NCBI GenBank assembly: GCA_035717845.1
Contig: DASTIC010000043.1
Span: forward strand, 1 to 64,000
Reading direction: 5' to 3'
DNA length: 64,000 nt
From: DASSUW01 sp035717845
GTDB lineage: Bacteria > Actinomycetota > Thermoleophilia > Solirubrobacterales > Solirubrobacteraceae
Shown here: positions 1-9,117 of the stretch, piece after piece
Position numbering within the stretch: position 1 is the stretch's first letter
Layout: each line of letters opens with the position of its first letter
Position numbers and translations under genes: made by a program
The notes under the pieces: generated by a model
The model's input: only the letters and a program-made list of their open reading frames with translations
Databases searched by the model: none
Told to the model about the DNA's origin: nothing

Positions 1-654
1 CAGCAGCGGGCCCCGATCGGGGTTCTTCGTGTCGACCCTCGACTCGGTCCGGGGGTTGAGGTTGGCGTTGGCCATCTGGGCCAGGGCGATCCCCGACCCG
101 GCCACGTGGTAGGTGTCGTAAAGGCGCTTCGCCTCGTCCTCATCGAGGGCGTTCGTCCAGCCGTATTTGAACTGGTCGAAGGTGAGCGTGATGGCGCGGC
201 CTCGATACCGGGGGTTCAACAGGAAAGGTCCAGCCGCCCTGAGCGTGGAAAGGGGCAGCGGCAGGACGCCGCGAAACACGCCCGGGTCGATGGCAACCGT
301 GGCTGCCGAGAGCCCACGGCCGGCGAGCATCTGGGCGAACAGTCCGCCGGTCGAGTGCCCCATCACGGCGGGCTTCTTCTCGAGCTTGCCGATCACGTCG
401 GCCGTGTGGTCGGCAACCTGCTTCAGCGTCTTCTTGGCGAGGACGTCAGGGTTCGCCCGCGCCTCTTCAACCGTTTCCGGATCGTCTGGCCAGTCCGGCG
501 TCAGCGGCGCGTAACCGGCCTGCTTGAAGAAGTCCGCCCAGTTGGCCCAGCTGCTCGGCAGCAGCCAGAGGCCGTGGACGAAGACGACCGGAGTGGTGCC
601 TGAGGCGTTTGCCGCCTCGATCTCCCTGCTCTCCCGCTCCGACATGGACGCCAT
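1..654 (-). CDS. alpha/beta hydrolase, C-terminus cut by window edge
   Basis: The frame is open from an ATG at 654 to the first base of the window, giving 218 codons with no stop, so the C-terminus lies outside. The fold is an alpha/beta hydrolase. An oxyanion-loop motif VFVHG is at residues 24-28 and the nucleophile elbow GHSTGG is at about 99-104, with Ser101 as predicted nucleophile. The acid and His of the triad should lie in or beyond the missing part. Substrate is unknown; the family includes esterases, lipases and haloperoxidase-like enzymes. A second in-frame ATG at 645 could be the true start. No membrane segment or clear signal peptide is visible, so a cytoplasmic enzyme is likely. 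Confidence 0.85.
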   Translation of the reverse strand, partial: MASMSERESREIEAANASGTTPVVFVHGLWLLPSSWANWADFFKQAGYAPLTPDWPDDPETVEEARANPDVLAKKTLKQVADHTADVIGKLEKKPAVMGHSTGGLFAQMLAGRGLSAATVAIDPGVFRGVLPLPLSTLRAAGPFLLNPRYRGRAITLTFDQFKYGWTNALDEDEAKRLYDTYHVAGSGIALAQMANANLNPRTESRVDTKNPDRGPLL

Positions 655-795
655 GCCGAACTCCTCTCGGTCGCAGTGGAAGGTCATCCGACCCTAGCGA
701 ACCAACGACGAGCTCATCCACTCGCGGAGTCGATCCCAAGCACGGACCTCGAGTAGCGCGCCCGGCAGGCGCATGAAAGCGAGGGGCTCACCGAG

Positions 796-1269
796 CTACA
801 ACGCGAGTTCTGCGCTGCGGTCGTTCAGCGCGTCCTCGACGAGCCCGAGGACTATGCCGAACACTGCGTGGCGGATCGTCGCCTGGCCGAAGGCTCGGCG
901 GCTGGCGGCGAGCTTCGGCAGCTCCTTGCGGGCAGGGTGGTAGCGGTCGAACACCACGGTCATCGGCCAGGCCGCGACGTGCTCGATGAGGCCCACCAGC
1001 AGGCCGCGGAGGACCGGCGGCCCCGGCAGGGACGGCTTGAGCCGCGCGTATGCGGCGCCGAAGATCGCGCCGTTCTGCACGTGGAGCACGAAGCCGATGG
1101 GTCGCCAGTGGTCGCCGCGCGTCACGAGCTTGCCCAGGATCTCGACGTCGTCGTACTTGGAGTCGAACAGGCGTTTGTCGAGGGGCTGCTCGAGCGTCAT
1201 CACCACCGTCGCGACCGCGCCCGCAACCCCCCCTCGCACGCTCGTCTGCAGCCCGCTGATGCCTTTCAT
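796..1269 (-). CDS. conserved hypothetical membrane-associated protein
   Basis: A 157-residue protein from ATG 1269. The frame runs further upstream, but that part is low-complexity and has no family look, so the start beginning MKGISG was chosen. The N-terminus (RGGVAGAVATVVMT) and two later stretches around residues 75-90 and 100-115 are Gly/Ala/Val-rich and compatible with short membrane helices. Small Gly-rich membrane proteins of this type are found in actinobacteria without an assigned role, and no catalytic motif is visible. It sits alone between an esterase-like gene and a 398-bp intergenic region. Confidence 0.6.
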   Translation of the reverse strand: MKGISGLQTSVRGGVAGAVATVVMTLEQPLDKRLFDSKYDDVEILGKLVTRGDHWRPIGFVLHVQNGAIFGAAYARLKPSLPGPPVLRGLLVGLIEHVAAWPMTVVFDRYHPARKELPKLAASRRAFGQATIRHAVFGIVLGLVEDALNDRSAELAL

Positions 1270-1667
1270 GGCATTGCAGGAGCGCGTTGTGTCGCCCCAC
1301 GCCTGGCGGCTTCGAGACTCTCGCCACTCAGCCCGGGCGCCTGAAGCGCACCCTTGAGGCTCAGGTGATCCTCGGCCCACATGAGGTCGGCTCGGGGTGA
1401 CGCTACCTGCGCTCGGGAACGAGACGAAGACCGGTGAGCTCGACGAGGCAATCTCTGTACCGTCAGTGGCCCGGCTCCGCATCCCCTTGATGTGTCGGGA
1501 GCGAGCCGATGTGCGCCTCTCGCATCAGTCGCGCGGCCTCGACCACTGACGCCGATGTGCCGATCGAGCGGGGATCCCCGGTCATCGCGTCCCGAACGCT
1601 CTTCGTCATCACTCTGCAGCATAATCCGGCGACGACCGCGGGCGGCCTCCGTCATCATCAATCGCGC
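1270..1667. other. 398-bp intergenic region without a convincing gene
   Basis: Open frames exist on both strands, including an upstream extension of the TIR gene from 1509, but their predicted residues are low-complexity and lack any domain. The region probably holds divergent promoters for the membrane protein (minus) and the TIR protein (plus). A CATAAT hexamer at 1620-1625, 42 bases before the TIR start codon, is the best -10 candidate, but no good -35 is visible at the usual spacing. Confidence 0.4.
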
Positions 1668-2585
1668 ATGAACAAGCCGCGCATCTTCCTCGGGTCGTCG
1701 GGCAAGCAGGCCAAGCTGCTCAAGGCGATCACGCGTGGGCTCGAGGACGTCGCCGACGTCGAGCCCTGGACGACCACGTTCAACCCGGGGCGGTCCACCC
1801 TCGACCGCCTCGTCGAGCTCTCCCAGGAGGTCGATTTCGCCGCGTTCGTGTTCGCCCGGGACGACTGGACCACGACCGATGCGTCCCAATCCGGCGAGGC
1901 GTCGCCGCGCGACAACGTGGTGTTCGAGGCCGGACTGTTCGGCGGCGCGCTCGGTATCCGGCGCACGTTCATCCTCCACGCGGACGGTTCGAAGCTGCCG
2001 AGCGATCTGCTCGGGCTGACCGCCGTCCGCTACGACCCGGCCACCGGCCCGGCGGAGGTTCGCGCGATCAACCAGAAGCTGCGCAAGGCGATCGAGACCG
2101 AGGGTCGCCGCGGGCCGGTCGTGGGGTTGTGGTGGCAGCTCTCGCTCACCATCAGGACGGAGGACGAGCCGTCGGCGGTGGGCCTCCTGCGCATCTCGCG
2201 GGACCGCGACGGTGGCGTGAACATGACCGGCCGGGGCTGGCAGGAGGACGGCACGCTATCGGCCCGCTACTGGAGCGAGGCTGCGAAGGAGCGCAGGGAT
2301 CCGGCCGGCATCTTCTACGCCTGGAAGGGCGAGCGCCCTCGGGCCCCGAATGCCCCGCAGCTCGAGGGCATCGGCGAGATCACGCTGGAGACCACCGACC
2401 GCGCCACCGGGTACTGGACGACACGGTCGGATCGCGACCCCGGGCTGAATGCCCGAACCGCCGGCGCCTACCTTCGAGCCGACCCCTCAGACCTCCAGGT
2501 GCTTGACGGCGGGAGCGCGGAGGAGCGGGCCGAGCTCATCGCGCAGCGCCTCCGGGAGTGGAAGTCGGCCTCGAACGCATTCTGA
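1668..2585 (+). CDS. TIR-like nucleotide-binding protein with C-terminal beta-rich domain (candidate antiphage effector)
   Basis: A 305-residue protein from ATG 1668. Residues 4-125 match the TIR-like 'predicted nucleotide-binding' family (Cap12/Pycsar TIR type, PF10137). The strand-1 motif is RIFLGSS, an AFVFARDD strand is at about 59-66, and NVVFEAGLFGG is at 83-93, where Glu87 occupies the position of the catalytic NADase glutamate. Family members deplete NAD+ when triggered by a nucleotide signal. Residues 150-305 form a separate domain rich in Gly, Trp and Tyr (GLWWQL, GIFYAWKG, ATGYWTT) that looks like a beta-barrel. I do not recognise it. No cyclase or CD-NTase gene is in the window, so a stand-alone sensor-effector is inferred. 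The next gene starts 45 bases downstream. Confidence 0.8.
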   Translation: MNKPRIFLGSSGKQAKLLKAITRGLEDVADVEPWTTTFNPGRSTLDRLVELSQEVDFAAFVFARDDWTTTDASQSGEASPRDNVVFEAGLFGGALGIRRTFILHADGSKLPSDLLGLTAVRYDPATGPAEVRAINQKLRKAIETEGRRGPVVGLWWQLSLTIRTEDEPSAVGLLRISRDRDGGVNMTGRGWQEDGTLSARYWSEAAKERRDPAGIFYAWKGERPRAPNAPQLEGIGEITLETTDRATGYWTTRSDRDPGLNARTAGAYLRADPSDLQVLDGGSAEERAELIAQRLREWKSASNAF

Positions 2586-2630
2586 GCCGCGCCGGTACCC
2601 TGGCGCGTGCACGCTGACGAGGAGATCGCC

Positions 2631-3386
2631 GTGGAGATGCACGACTACGCCCTGTCCCGAGGCCGCCACGCCGGGCCCGATCGAGGACGCTGCGCGATGG
2701 AGTGGGTGGCGCAGATCGCCGGACAGCCGCACACCGACCGGCCGCGTTCCACGAGCGAGGTGGTCGCCGAGTACGTGCGCCACTTCAACGACGTGCTCGC
2801 CGACGGGCCGCGCCAGCAGCTCCGCCCGTACCTCTCCCGGATGCTCGGGACCGCGGACGACGGGCGCGAGGAGGAGCGCGCATGGTCCTGCGCTCGCCGG
2901 CTCGCTCGCAGCAGCCTCCCCACGGCGCTCGACGCCGCCGGCTTCGAGGAGCACGCTCAGCGGCTGCGGTTCGCGCCCGCGGACGAGCTGCGCGGCGCCG
3001 TTGACGAGGCCCGGGTGGCCGCCGCGGCGGCTCGCTCGGCGGCGCGCGAGCGAGCGCGACGGGCGTGCGTGCCGATCGAGTGGTCGCTCGTGCGCGAACG
3101 CGCCCGGGCGGCGGCCCGGATGGCCGGCCGCGCCGCCGCGCTCGATGCGGCGAGAGCGGCGCTGGCCGCCGCCGCGCCGGACCCCGAGCGATCGGCCCTG
3201 GCGGAGACGGCGTGGGCGGCGGCGTGGGATGCCCTCTGGGCGGCCGCCTGGGACGCACGCGCGATGCCGGACGCGGACGTGCTGCGCGCGGGAGCCTTCG
3301 ACCTCCTCGACCAGATGTTGCCCGGCGAGGTGCTCGACGTGACCGGGCCTCGGCGCCCCGCGCTCGTCAGCGCCCCGCGTCGCTGA
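2631..3386 (+). CDS. alanine-rich conserved hypothetical protein
   Basis: Starts at GTG 2631, preceded by GAGGAG at six-base spacing; GTG 2607 and ATG 2637 are alternatives. The 251-residue product begins with a recognisable actinobacterial signature: a Gly-Pro-rich turn, then CAMEWVAQIAG, PHTDRP and VRHFND. Proteins with this N-terminus are widespread but have no assigned function. The C-terminal half is helical and very Ala/Arg-rich, with a near-repeat WAAAWDALWAAAWDA at about residues 203-217. It follows the TIR gene on the same strand with a short gap, so co-transcription is likely. Whether it works with the TIR protein is unknown. Confidence 0.7.
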   Translation: MEMHDYALSRGRHAGPDRGRCAMEWVAQIAGQPHTDRPRSTSEVVAEYVRHFNDVLADGPRQQLRPYLSRMLGTADDGREEERAWSCARRLARSSLPTALDAAGFEEHAQRLRFAPADELRGAVDEARVAAAAARSAARERARRACVPIEWSLVRERARAAARMAGRAAALDAARAALAAAAPDPERSALAETAWAAAWDALWAAAWDARAMPDADVLRAGAFDLLDQMLPGEVLDVTGPRRPALVSAPRR

Positions 3387-3401
3387 CCGCGGGCGGGGCG
3401 C

Positions 3402-5126
3402 TCACTTGGCGACGGTGGTCGTCACCGTCGCGGCGTTGTCGGATCCGTCGGGGTCCGCCACCGCGCTGCCGACGACCGCCGTGCTCGTGATCGTGCCGGC
3501 CCGCTTCGGGGTGACGACGATCGTGGTGGTCGCCGACGCGCCCGGGAAGAGCGTCCCGAGCTCGCACTCGACCGTGCCGGAGGCGTGGGTGCAACCCGGC
3601 GAGGCGCTCACGAACGTGGCCGTCGGGTCGAGCGTGACGCGCACCCCGGCGCCGGGCGCCGGTGCGCCGCCGTCGTTCCTGGCCGTCAGGGTGTAGGTCA
3701 GCGTGCCGCGCGCCGCCACCGGGTCGGGCGCATCGACGGCGGTCATCGAGAGGTCGGTTCCCGGCCGCCGGTCGTTCGCATAGACGTCGAGGTTGAGGTT
3801 GTCGTCGGCCGTGGACAGGTTGTCGGCGTTCGTGGCCATCAGGCTCACCAGCCCGTCGGCGCTGACCGGCCCGGTCCCGACGTGGGTGTCGAAGGGGCCG
3901 AAGCGCGCGTCGCTGTGGTCGCTCGCCACGCTCACGAGCTCGGTCGTGCCGGCCGTCATGTCGCGGACGAAGGCGTCCTGGAGCAGACCGTCCTGGTCGG
4001 CCGGCACGACGAGGTCGGTGGCGAACGACGCGAAGGACACGAAGCGGCCGTCGGGGCTCAGGTCCGCTCCCTCGCTCTGGCCGTTCGCCTCGCCGCCGGC
4101 GGCATTCGGGCTGGCGAGCGTCGTGGTGCCCAGCTGGCGGTCGCGCACGAAGACGTCCGCGAAGCCGTCTTCCTGCGGCGGGGAGGTGAAGTTCACGGCA
4201 TCCGAGTGGAAAGCGACGAAGCGCGCGTCGCCGGTGATGGCGGGGGCACGGCTCCCGAAACCGAAGCCGCCGTCCGCGAAGGTCTGCTCCTGCTCGTCGC
4301 TCGAGACGCTGATGCGCTCGGTCGTGGGCGCCGGTCCGCTGAGGTCGCGGGCGAAGACGTCCTCGGCCGAGTCGCCGTCGTCCGGCACGAGGTTGTCGGC
4401 GCTCGACGAGAACGCCACCACCGGGGCGCCGGCGCGGAGCCCGACCGCCGGGCTGCCGCTGTTGTTCTGGGCGGGGCCGCCGTCGAACGCGACGCTGATC
4501 CGCACGGTCGTGCCGCCGACGCGGTCGCGCAGGTACACGTCGTCGCTGAAGTCGGTGTCGAAGTCGCGCGTCACGAAGGCCACATACCGTCCGTCCGGGC
4601 TGATCGCCGGCGAGTCGCCGCCGCCGGCCGCCTCGTTCTCCGAGTCGTCGACGCTGATCCGCTCGGTCGTGCCCGTCAGCCGGTCGCGTACGAACACGTC
4701 GGTGGTCCCGTTGCGATCTCCGCGCACGAGGTTCGATGCGACCGACTTGAACGCCACGAAGCGGCCGTCGTCGCTGATCGCGGTGTTGGAGGCGATGCCG
4801 AGGATGTTGCTGTCGTCGTTGCCCTGCGCGGCCTTGAGGCCGACGCTCACCCGTTCGGTCACGCCGGTTCGCCGGTCGCGCACGAAGACATCGCCGACGC
4901 CGTTCGTGTCGCCGGGGACGAGGTTGGAGGCGAGGGAGGCGAACGAGACGAAGCGGCCGTCGGGCGTCATGTCGGCGTAGTTGCTCTGGTCGTTGCCGAT
5001 CACGCCGGCGCTGTTGACGCTGACCGGCGCCGTGACGCCGTGTGAGGCCGTGGCGGCAGCCGGTGCGACGAGTGCGAGCAGTCCGGGCAATGCGAGCAGC
5101 ACGCGGCGAGCGTGGCGGAGATCCAT
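3402..5126 (-). CDS. secreted TolB-like beta-propeller protein with DUF11 domain
   Basis: A 574-residue exported protein with a signal peptide at residues 1-28 (Arg-rich start, Leu/Ala core, cleavage near ATASH). Residues 35-450 contain repeated propeller blades of the PD40/TolB type, each with the pattern SPDGRFVSFAS followed by DVFVRDR. At least seven copies of the VRDR-like motif are visible. Residues about 460-574 form a DUF11/CARDB-like immunoglobulin-fold domain (DLSMTAVDAPDPV onward). Such proteins act outside the membrane, probably in binding or cell-surface architecture, and no enzyme motif is seen. It converges on the gene ending at 3386 with a 15-bp gap. Confidence 0.85.
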   Translation of the reverse strand: MDLRHARRVLLALPGLLALVAPAAATASHGVTAPVSVNSAGVIGNDQSNYADMTPDGRFVSFASLASNLVPGDTNGVGDVFVRDRRTGVTERVSVGLKAAQGNDDSNILGIASNTAISDDGRFVAFKSVASNLVRGDRNGTTDVFVRDRLTGTTERISVDDSENEAAGGGDSPAISPDGRYVAFVTRDFDTDFSDDVYLRDRVGGTTVRISVAFDGGPAQNNSGSPAVGLRAGAPVVAFSSSADNLVPDDGDSAEDVFARDLSGPAPTTERISVSSDEQEQTFADGGFGFGSRAPAITGDARFVAFHSDAVNFTSPPQEDGFADVFVRDRQLGTTTLASPNAAGGEANGQSEGADLSPDGRFVSFASFATDLVVPADQDGLLQDAFVRDMTAGTTELVSVASDHSDARFGPFDTHVGTGPVSADGLVSLMATNADNLSTADDNLNLDVYANDRRPGTDLSMTAVDAPDPVAARGTLTYTLTARNDGGAPAPGAGVRVTLDPTATFVSASPGCTHASGTVECELGTLFPGASATTTIVVTPKRAGTITSTAVVGSAVADPDGSDNAATVTTTVAK

Positions 5127-5168
5127 GGAGCGGCCTACGCACCCGCGCCGCCGCGGGTTCGACGGGCG

Positions 5169-6146
5169 TCAGCGCGCCGCGGCGATGACGGTGCGCACGG
5201 CTGCGGTGTCCTCGCTCAGGACTCCCCCGCCGCCGCCGCGGCTCTCGACCTCGAGGTCGGCGAGCATCTCGAGCATCCGACGGTACGTCTCCACGTCCCG
5301 GTCGGAGACCGCCCGGATCAGCTCGTCGGCGGCCCGTGGCGGCATCCGGAGGGTGCGCTTGACCTGGGCGGCGGGCTTGCCGGCCGCCAGCGCCTCGGCG
5401 ATGGCCAGCGCGTCGCGGACGCGGCGGACCATCTGGTACTGGAGGCTCGGCAGCCGCTCGCCCTGCTGGCGGAGCTCGAGCAGCAGCCGGGTGGCGTGCT
5501 TCGCGTCGCCGGCGACGAGCGCGTCGGCCAGCGTCCACGCCTTGCGCTCGGCGGAGCTCGCGCAGGACTCCTGCACCTCCTCGACGCCGATCCTGGCTCC
5601 CGCTCCGTGCTCGAGTGCGAGCTTCTCGAGCTCGCGGACCAACCGCTGGCGGCGCTCGCCGACCTGGGCCACGAGCGCTCGGGCCGCCTGACGGTCGAGC
5701 TCCAGGCCCAGCTCGCCGGCCTGGGCGGCGAGCCACTTCGGGAGGTCCCACGCCCGCAGCGCCATCTCGGCGGCGATCACGCCGCCGGCGGCCTCCACCG
5801 CCTCGCGCAGCGCAGCCGGCGCCTTCGTGCGGCCCTCCTCGCGGGCGAAGAACGCGACCGTCGACGCCTCGGGATCCATCGCCGCGAGCGCCGCGGCCAC
5901 CGGCGCGACTTCGGCCTCCTTCCAGCGCTGCACGCCGTCCGCGATCACGAACCGCCGGCCGAGCGCGAACGTCATCGCGCTCAGCGCTCCCGCCACGGCC
6001 TCGGGGGTGCACGCCTCGGCCTCGAACACCTCGACGCCGTTCGTCCCGCTCTCCGCCTCGGCCACCGCGCGCAGGCGCGCCCGCCGCTCGGCGATGCGGC
6101 CGTGATCGTCGCCGTGGATGAGGTAGGCGGGCTTGAAGCTCGGCAC
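5169..6146 (-). CDS. holA: DNA polymerase III subunit delta
   Basis: A 325-residue protein starting at GTG 6146, of normal length for HolA. The N-terminal AAA+-like module begins with YLIHGDD and has the family motif FVIADGV at about residues 66-72. The helical C-terminal collar domain holds KAWTLADAL and LLLELRQQGE around 207-230. Delta opens the beta clamp and bridges the clamp-loader complex at the replication fork. It is the last gene of the leuS-comEA-comEC-holA group. The comEC-holA neighbourhood is common in bacteria and supports the call. Confidence 0.93.
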   Translation of the reverse strand: MPSFKPAYLIHGDDHGRIAERRARLRAVAEAESGTNGVEVFEAEACTPEAVAGALSAMTFALGRRFVIADGVQRWKEAEVAPVAAALAAMDPEASTVAFFAREEGRTKAPAALREAVEAAGGVIAAEMALRAWDLPKWLAAQAGELGLELDRQAARALVAQVGERRQRLVRELEKLALEHGAGARIGVEEVQESCASSAERKAWTLADALVAGDAKHATRLLLELRQQGERLPSLQYQMVRRVRDALAIAEALAAGKPAAQVKRTLRMPPRAADELIRAVSDRDVETYRRMLEMLADLEVESRGGGGGVLSEDTAAVRTVIAAAR

Positions 6147-6167
6147 GGTGGGCGAGTCTAGAGGCCG

Positions 6168-8528
6168 TCACGGCGATCGCTCCACGGTCACCCGACCGCC
6201 CTTGAAGCGGAGGTGGACGCTGCCGTCGCGGTCGGTCCGGTAGACGTGGTCGACCGCCTTGAGCGCCTCGAGCGTCGAGGGCGTCGGGTGGCCGTACGTG
6301 TTCTGCGCCCCGACCTCGATCGCCGCGAACTCCGGGCGGGTGCGCTCCAGGAGCGCCGGAAGCCCGGGATCGTCGCTGCCGTGGTGGGCGACCTTGAGGG
6401 CGTCGACGTCGGGCAGCGGGATCGCCGCCGTGACGTCGGACTCCGCGTCGGCCGGGAGGAGCAGGTCGAAATCGCCGGACTCGACGAGGGCGACGAGGGC
6501 ACGGTCGTTCGGGTCGCCCTCCGGGCGGAAGCCCGGCCCGGGCGGCGGCGGCCAGAGCAGCCGCATCGTCATGCCGCCGAACCTGAGCACCTGGCCGGCC
6601 TGGGCGGCGATCCGGCGGGCCGGCGTCGCCGCCGGCAGCGCGCGCTGCACACCCGTGGTCCAGCCGGCGCCGCCGTTCACGACCAGCCGCGTGGGGATGC
6701 GCCGGAGGATCGACAGGGCCGCGCCCTCGTGGTCGGACTGCGCGTGGGTCAGCACCAGCGCGTCGAGGCGACGGACGCCCGCCTCGGCGAGCCGCTCGAG
6801 GATCGGGCCGTCCGGCGGGCCGGTGTCGACGAGCACCGCCAGGCCGTCGCGCCGCAGGAGCGTGGCGTCGCCTTGCCCGACGTTGAGGAAGGAGACGAGC
6901 AGCTCGCCGCGTGCCGGCGGGTCGACCGAGCCGGTCTCGACCGCCGCGGCGAACAGCGCGATCGCGGCCGGGATCGCCACGACGACGGCGACGGCGGTCC
7001 TGGGCGGACCGATCCACGGATCGCCACGCGCACGCCATCCCGCAGTGCGGCGCCAGCCCGCACGCGCGGCGGCAATCGCCCCGCCCACGACGGCATACGC
7101 CGCGGTCAGGCCGACCGGGGACCCGAGGCTGACCGGAATCGTCGCGGCCGGCGCGCGCGCCATCGTGTGCGCGACCCACTCGACGAACGCGAGCAGCGGC
7201 GCGGCGGCGACGGTGAACGGCGTGGCCAGGACGGCATCCACCTGGGCGGCGGCCGCGGCGAGCATGCCGAGCCACATCACCGGCGCGACGGCGACCGCCG
7301 CGAACAGGTTGGCCGGCAGGGCGGCGAGCGAGACCTGCCCGAAGTGCATCGCCATCAGCGGCGCGGTGCCGAGCGTCGCCGCGAGGGTGATGGCGGCGAC
7401 ATCGGCGACCGGGCCAGGCGCGCCCCGCGCGATCGCCTTCCGCATGGGCGGCGCGAGCGCCAGCAGCGCGACGACCGCGGCGAACGACAGCTGCCAGCCT
7501 GGCTCGCCCGCCGCCCGAGGATTGACGCCGAGCGTGACGGCCGCCGCGAGGCCGAGCGCGTACCAGCGGTGCGCCGGCCGCCCGGCGAGCGCCGCGACGA
7601 GCCCCGCCGCCCCCATCACGCCTGCGCGCTGGATCGACGGTCCCGCGCCGGTCAGCGGCACGTAGAGCGCGACGAGGGCGAGCGCGACGACGAGGCGCGC
7701 CCGCAGGCCGACGCCGGTGAGCGCGCCGACTGCCAGCACGAGGATCGCGAGCAGCATCACGTTCTGGCCGCTGACCGCCAGGATGTGGGCGAGGCCGGAG
7801 CGCTTGAAGTCGTCCCGCACGTCCTCGGCGAGCTGCTCGTCCTGGCCGAGGACCATGCCGCGGAGCAGCGCGGCCTCGGGCGCCGCCAGGCGCCGGCTGA
7901 GGCCGGCCTCGGCGCGGCGCCGAGCGCCGTCCACGACGCCGAGTAGCCCACCTCGCCGCTCGCCCGTCCAGCGCAGGCTGCGGACGTCGACCGCGGCGGA
8001 TGCGCCGCGGCGCCGCTGGTACTCGTCGTAGCGACCGAGGGCCGACACCGTGCCGGAGACCTCGACGATCTCCCCCACGCCGGGCCAGCCGCCCGGGTGC
8101 GCGGGCGCTCGAATGCGGAGCACGGCGACGCCGAGGCCCGGCAGCCGGGCGCGGGCGACGGCGGGCCCGCGCGACCGCTCACGGACCGGCTCGAGCAGCA
8201 CGGAGCGCGCCTCGACCGGCTGGCCGTGCATGTGCGGCAGCGGCCCGTCCTCGAGCGCGCCGAGGCGGACGTCCGCCACCGCCGCGCCGGCGATGACGGC
8301 GGCCGCGACCACGATGGGAAACCCTGTCGTCGGCCCAGCTCGCGCGCCGCCGACGGCCCGGACGCCTCGCACGGCTCGCGGAACCGCCGTCACCAGGGCG
8401 GCGAGCGCAGCCGCGGCGAGCGCGGCGGCGGCCGAGAGCGGGCCGAGCAGGAGGCCGGCGGTGACCGCGAAGAGGACGACGTGGCGGGGATGGCGGTCGA
8501 TCGCCTCGAGCGCCGCAGCGGGGCGCAC
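6168..8528 (-). CDS. comEC: ComEC/Rec2-type DNA uptake channel with metallo-beta-lactamase domain
   Basis: A 786-residue polytopic membrane protein. The N-terminal part has membrane helices and a soluble DUF4131-like OB segment. The Competence domain follows at about residues 230-490, with the hallmark HILAVSGQN. The C-terminal metallo-beta-lactamase domain (about 545-786) has FLNVGQGDA, the metal-binding THAQSDHEG and KVAHHGSDD. ComEC conducts single-stranded DNA across the membrane during natural transformation. The GTG start lies one base after the comEA stop, indicating translational coupling. Confidence 0.95.
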   Translation of the reverse strand: MRPAAALEAIDRHPRHVVLFAVTAGLLLGPLSAAAALAAAALAALVTAVPRAVRGVRAVGGARAGPTTGFPIVVAAAVIAGAAVADVRLGALEDGPLPHMHGQPVEARSVLLEPVRERSRGPAVARARLPGLGVAVLRIRAPAHPGGWPGVGEIVEVSGTVSALGRYDEYQRRRGASAAVDVRSLRWTGERRGGLLGVVDGARRRAEAGLSRRLAAPEAALLRGMVLGQDEQLAEDVRDDFKRSGLAHILAVSGQNVMLLAILVLAVGALTGVGLRARLVVALALVALYVPLTGAGPSIQRAGVMGAAGLVAALAGRPAHRWYALGLAAAVTLGVNPRAAGEPGWQLSFAAVVALLALAPPMRKAIARGAPGPVADVAAITLAATLGTAPLMAMHFGQVSLAALPANLFAAVAVAPVMWLGMLAAAAAQVDAVLATPFTVAAAPLLAFVEWVAHTMARAPAATIPVSLGSPVGLTAAYAVVGGAIAAARAGWRRTAGWRARGDPWIGPPRTAVAVVVAIPAAIALFAAAVETGSVDPPARGELLVSFLNVGQGDATLLRRDGLAVLVDTGPPDGPILERLAEAGVRRLDALVLTHAQSDHEGAALSILRRIPTRLVVNGGAGWTTGVQRALPAATPARRIAAQAGQVLRFGGMTMRLLWPPPPGPGFRPEGDPNDRALVALVESGDFDLLLPADAESDVTAAIPLPDVDALKVAHHGSDDPGLPALLERTRPEFAAIEVGAQNTYGHPTPSTLEALKAVDHVYRTDRDGSVHLRFKGGRVTVERSP

Positions 8529-8529
8529 C

Positions 8530-9117
8530 TCACACCCGCACCTGCTCGCGCAGCGAGGCGAGGCGGACGTCGCCGATGCCGGGCACCTCGCCGAGCTCTT
8601 CGACCGACCCGAAGCCGCCGTGCTCCTCTCGGTAGTCGAGGATGTGCTGCGCGGTGGTCGGCCCGATCCCGTCGAGCTCGTCGAGCTGCTCGAGCGTCGC
8701 GGTGTTGATGTTGAGTGGGACGCCCGGGGTCGCCGGCGACCCCGCCGTCGCCGCGGCGCCTCCCGGCGCGGCGGCCGGGACCCGCTTCGGGACGAGCACC
8801 TGGCGGCCGTCCTCGACCTGGGCGGCGAGGTTGACCTGGCTCAGGTCGGCGCGCCGGGTGGCGCCGCCGGCCCGCCCGACCGCATCGTCCACCCGCGCGT
8901 TCGCGCGCATCCGATAGACGCCCGGCCGGCGGACGGCGCCGGCCACATGCACCACCACCGTCCTCCCGGCATCGCCATCGCCCTCGACCTCGATCGCCGC
9001 CGGCGCCGCCTCGGACGCCGGGTCGGCGCCGCGCGACAAGTACCACGCGCCGAGGAGCACGACCGCGGCCAGCGCCGCGCCGTAGGCCGCCAGCTGGCGG
9101 AGTGGCATGTCGAGCAT
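8530..9117 (-). CDS. comEA: ComEA-type helix-hairpin-helix DNA receptor
   Basis: A 195-residue protein with one N-terminal membrane anchor (residues 10-28), an SLBB domain (about 52-112, VVVHVAGAVRRPGVY) and a C-terminal double helix-hairpin-helix (about 133-195, LNINTATLEQL, IGPTTAQHILDYRE and IGDVRLASLR). ComEA binds double-stranded DNA at the outer face of the membrane and hands it to ComEC. An alternative ATG lies at 9108. Together with comEC this suggests natural competence machinery, though no other com or pil genes are in the window. Confidence 0.94.
   Translation of the reverse strand: MLDMPLRQLAAYGAALAAVVLLGAWYLSRGADPASEAAPAAIEVEGDGDAGRTVVVHVAGAVRRPGVYRMRANARVDDAVGRAGGATRRADLSQVNLAAQVEDGRQVLVPKRVPAAAPGGAAATAGSPATPGVPLNINTATLEQLDELDGIGPTTAQHILDYREEHGGFGSVEELGEVPGIGDVRLASLREQVRV

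Noticed and set aside
1509..1667. N-terminal extension of the TIR protein
   Set aside because: No family similarity before MNKPRIFLGSS, and the likely promoter lies within this stretch.
3182..3262. Recent DNA tandem repeat in the alanine-rich protein
   Set aside because: The WAAAWDA repeat is only about 15 residues and codon choice differs between copies; composition explains most of it.
3367..7275. 1302-residue minus-strand open frame
   Set aside because: Low-complexity Arg/Ala-rich shadow across the propeller, holA and comEC genes, which are clearly coding in other frames. Long antisense or off-frame ORFs are expected at this GC content.
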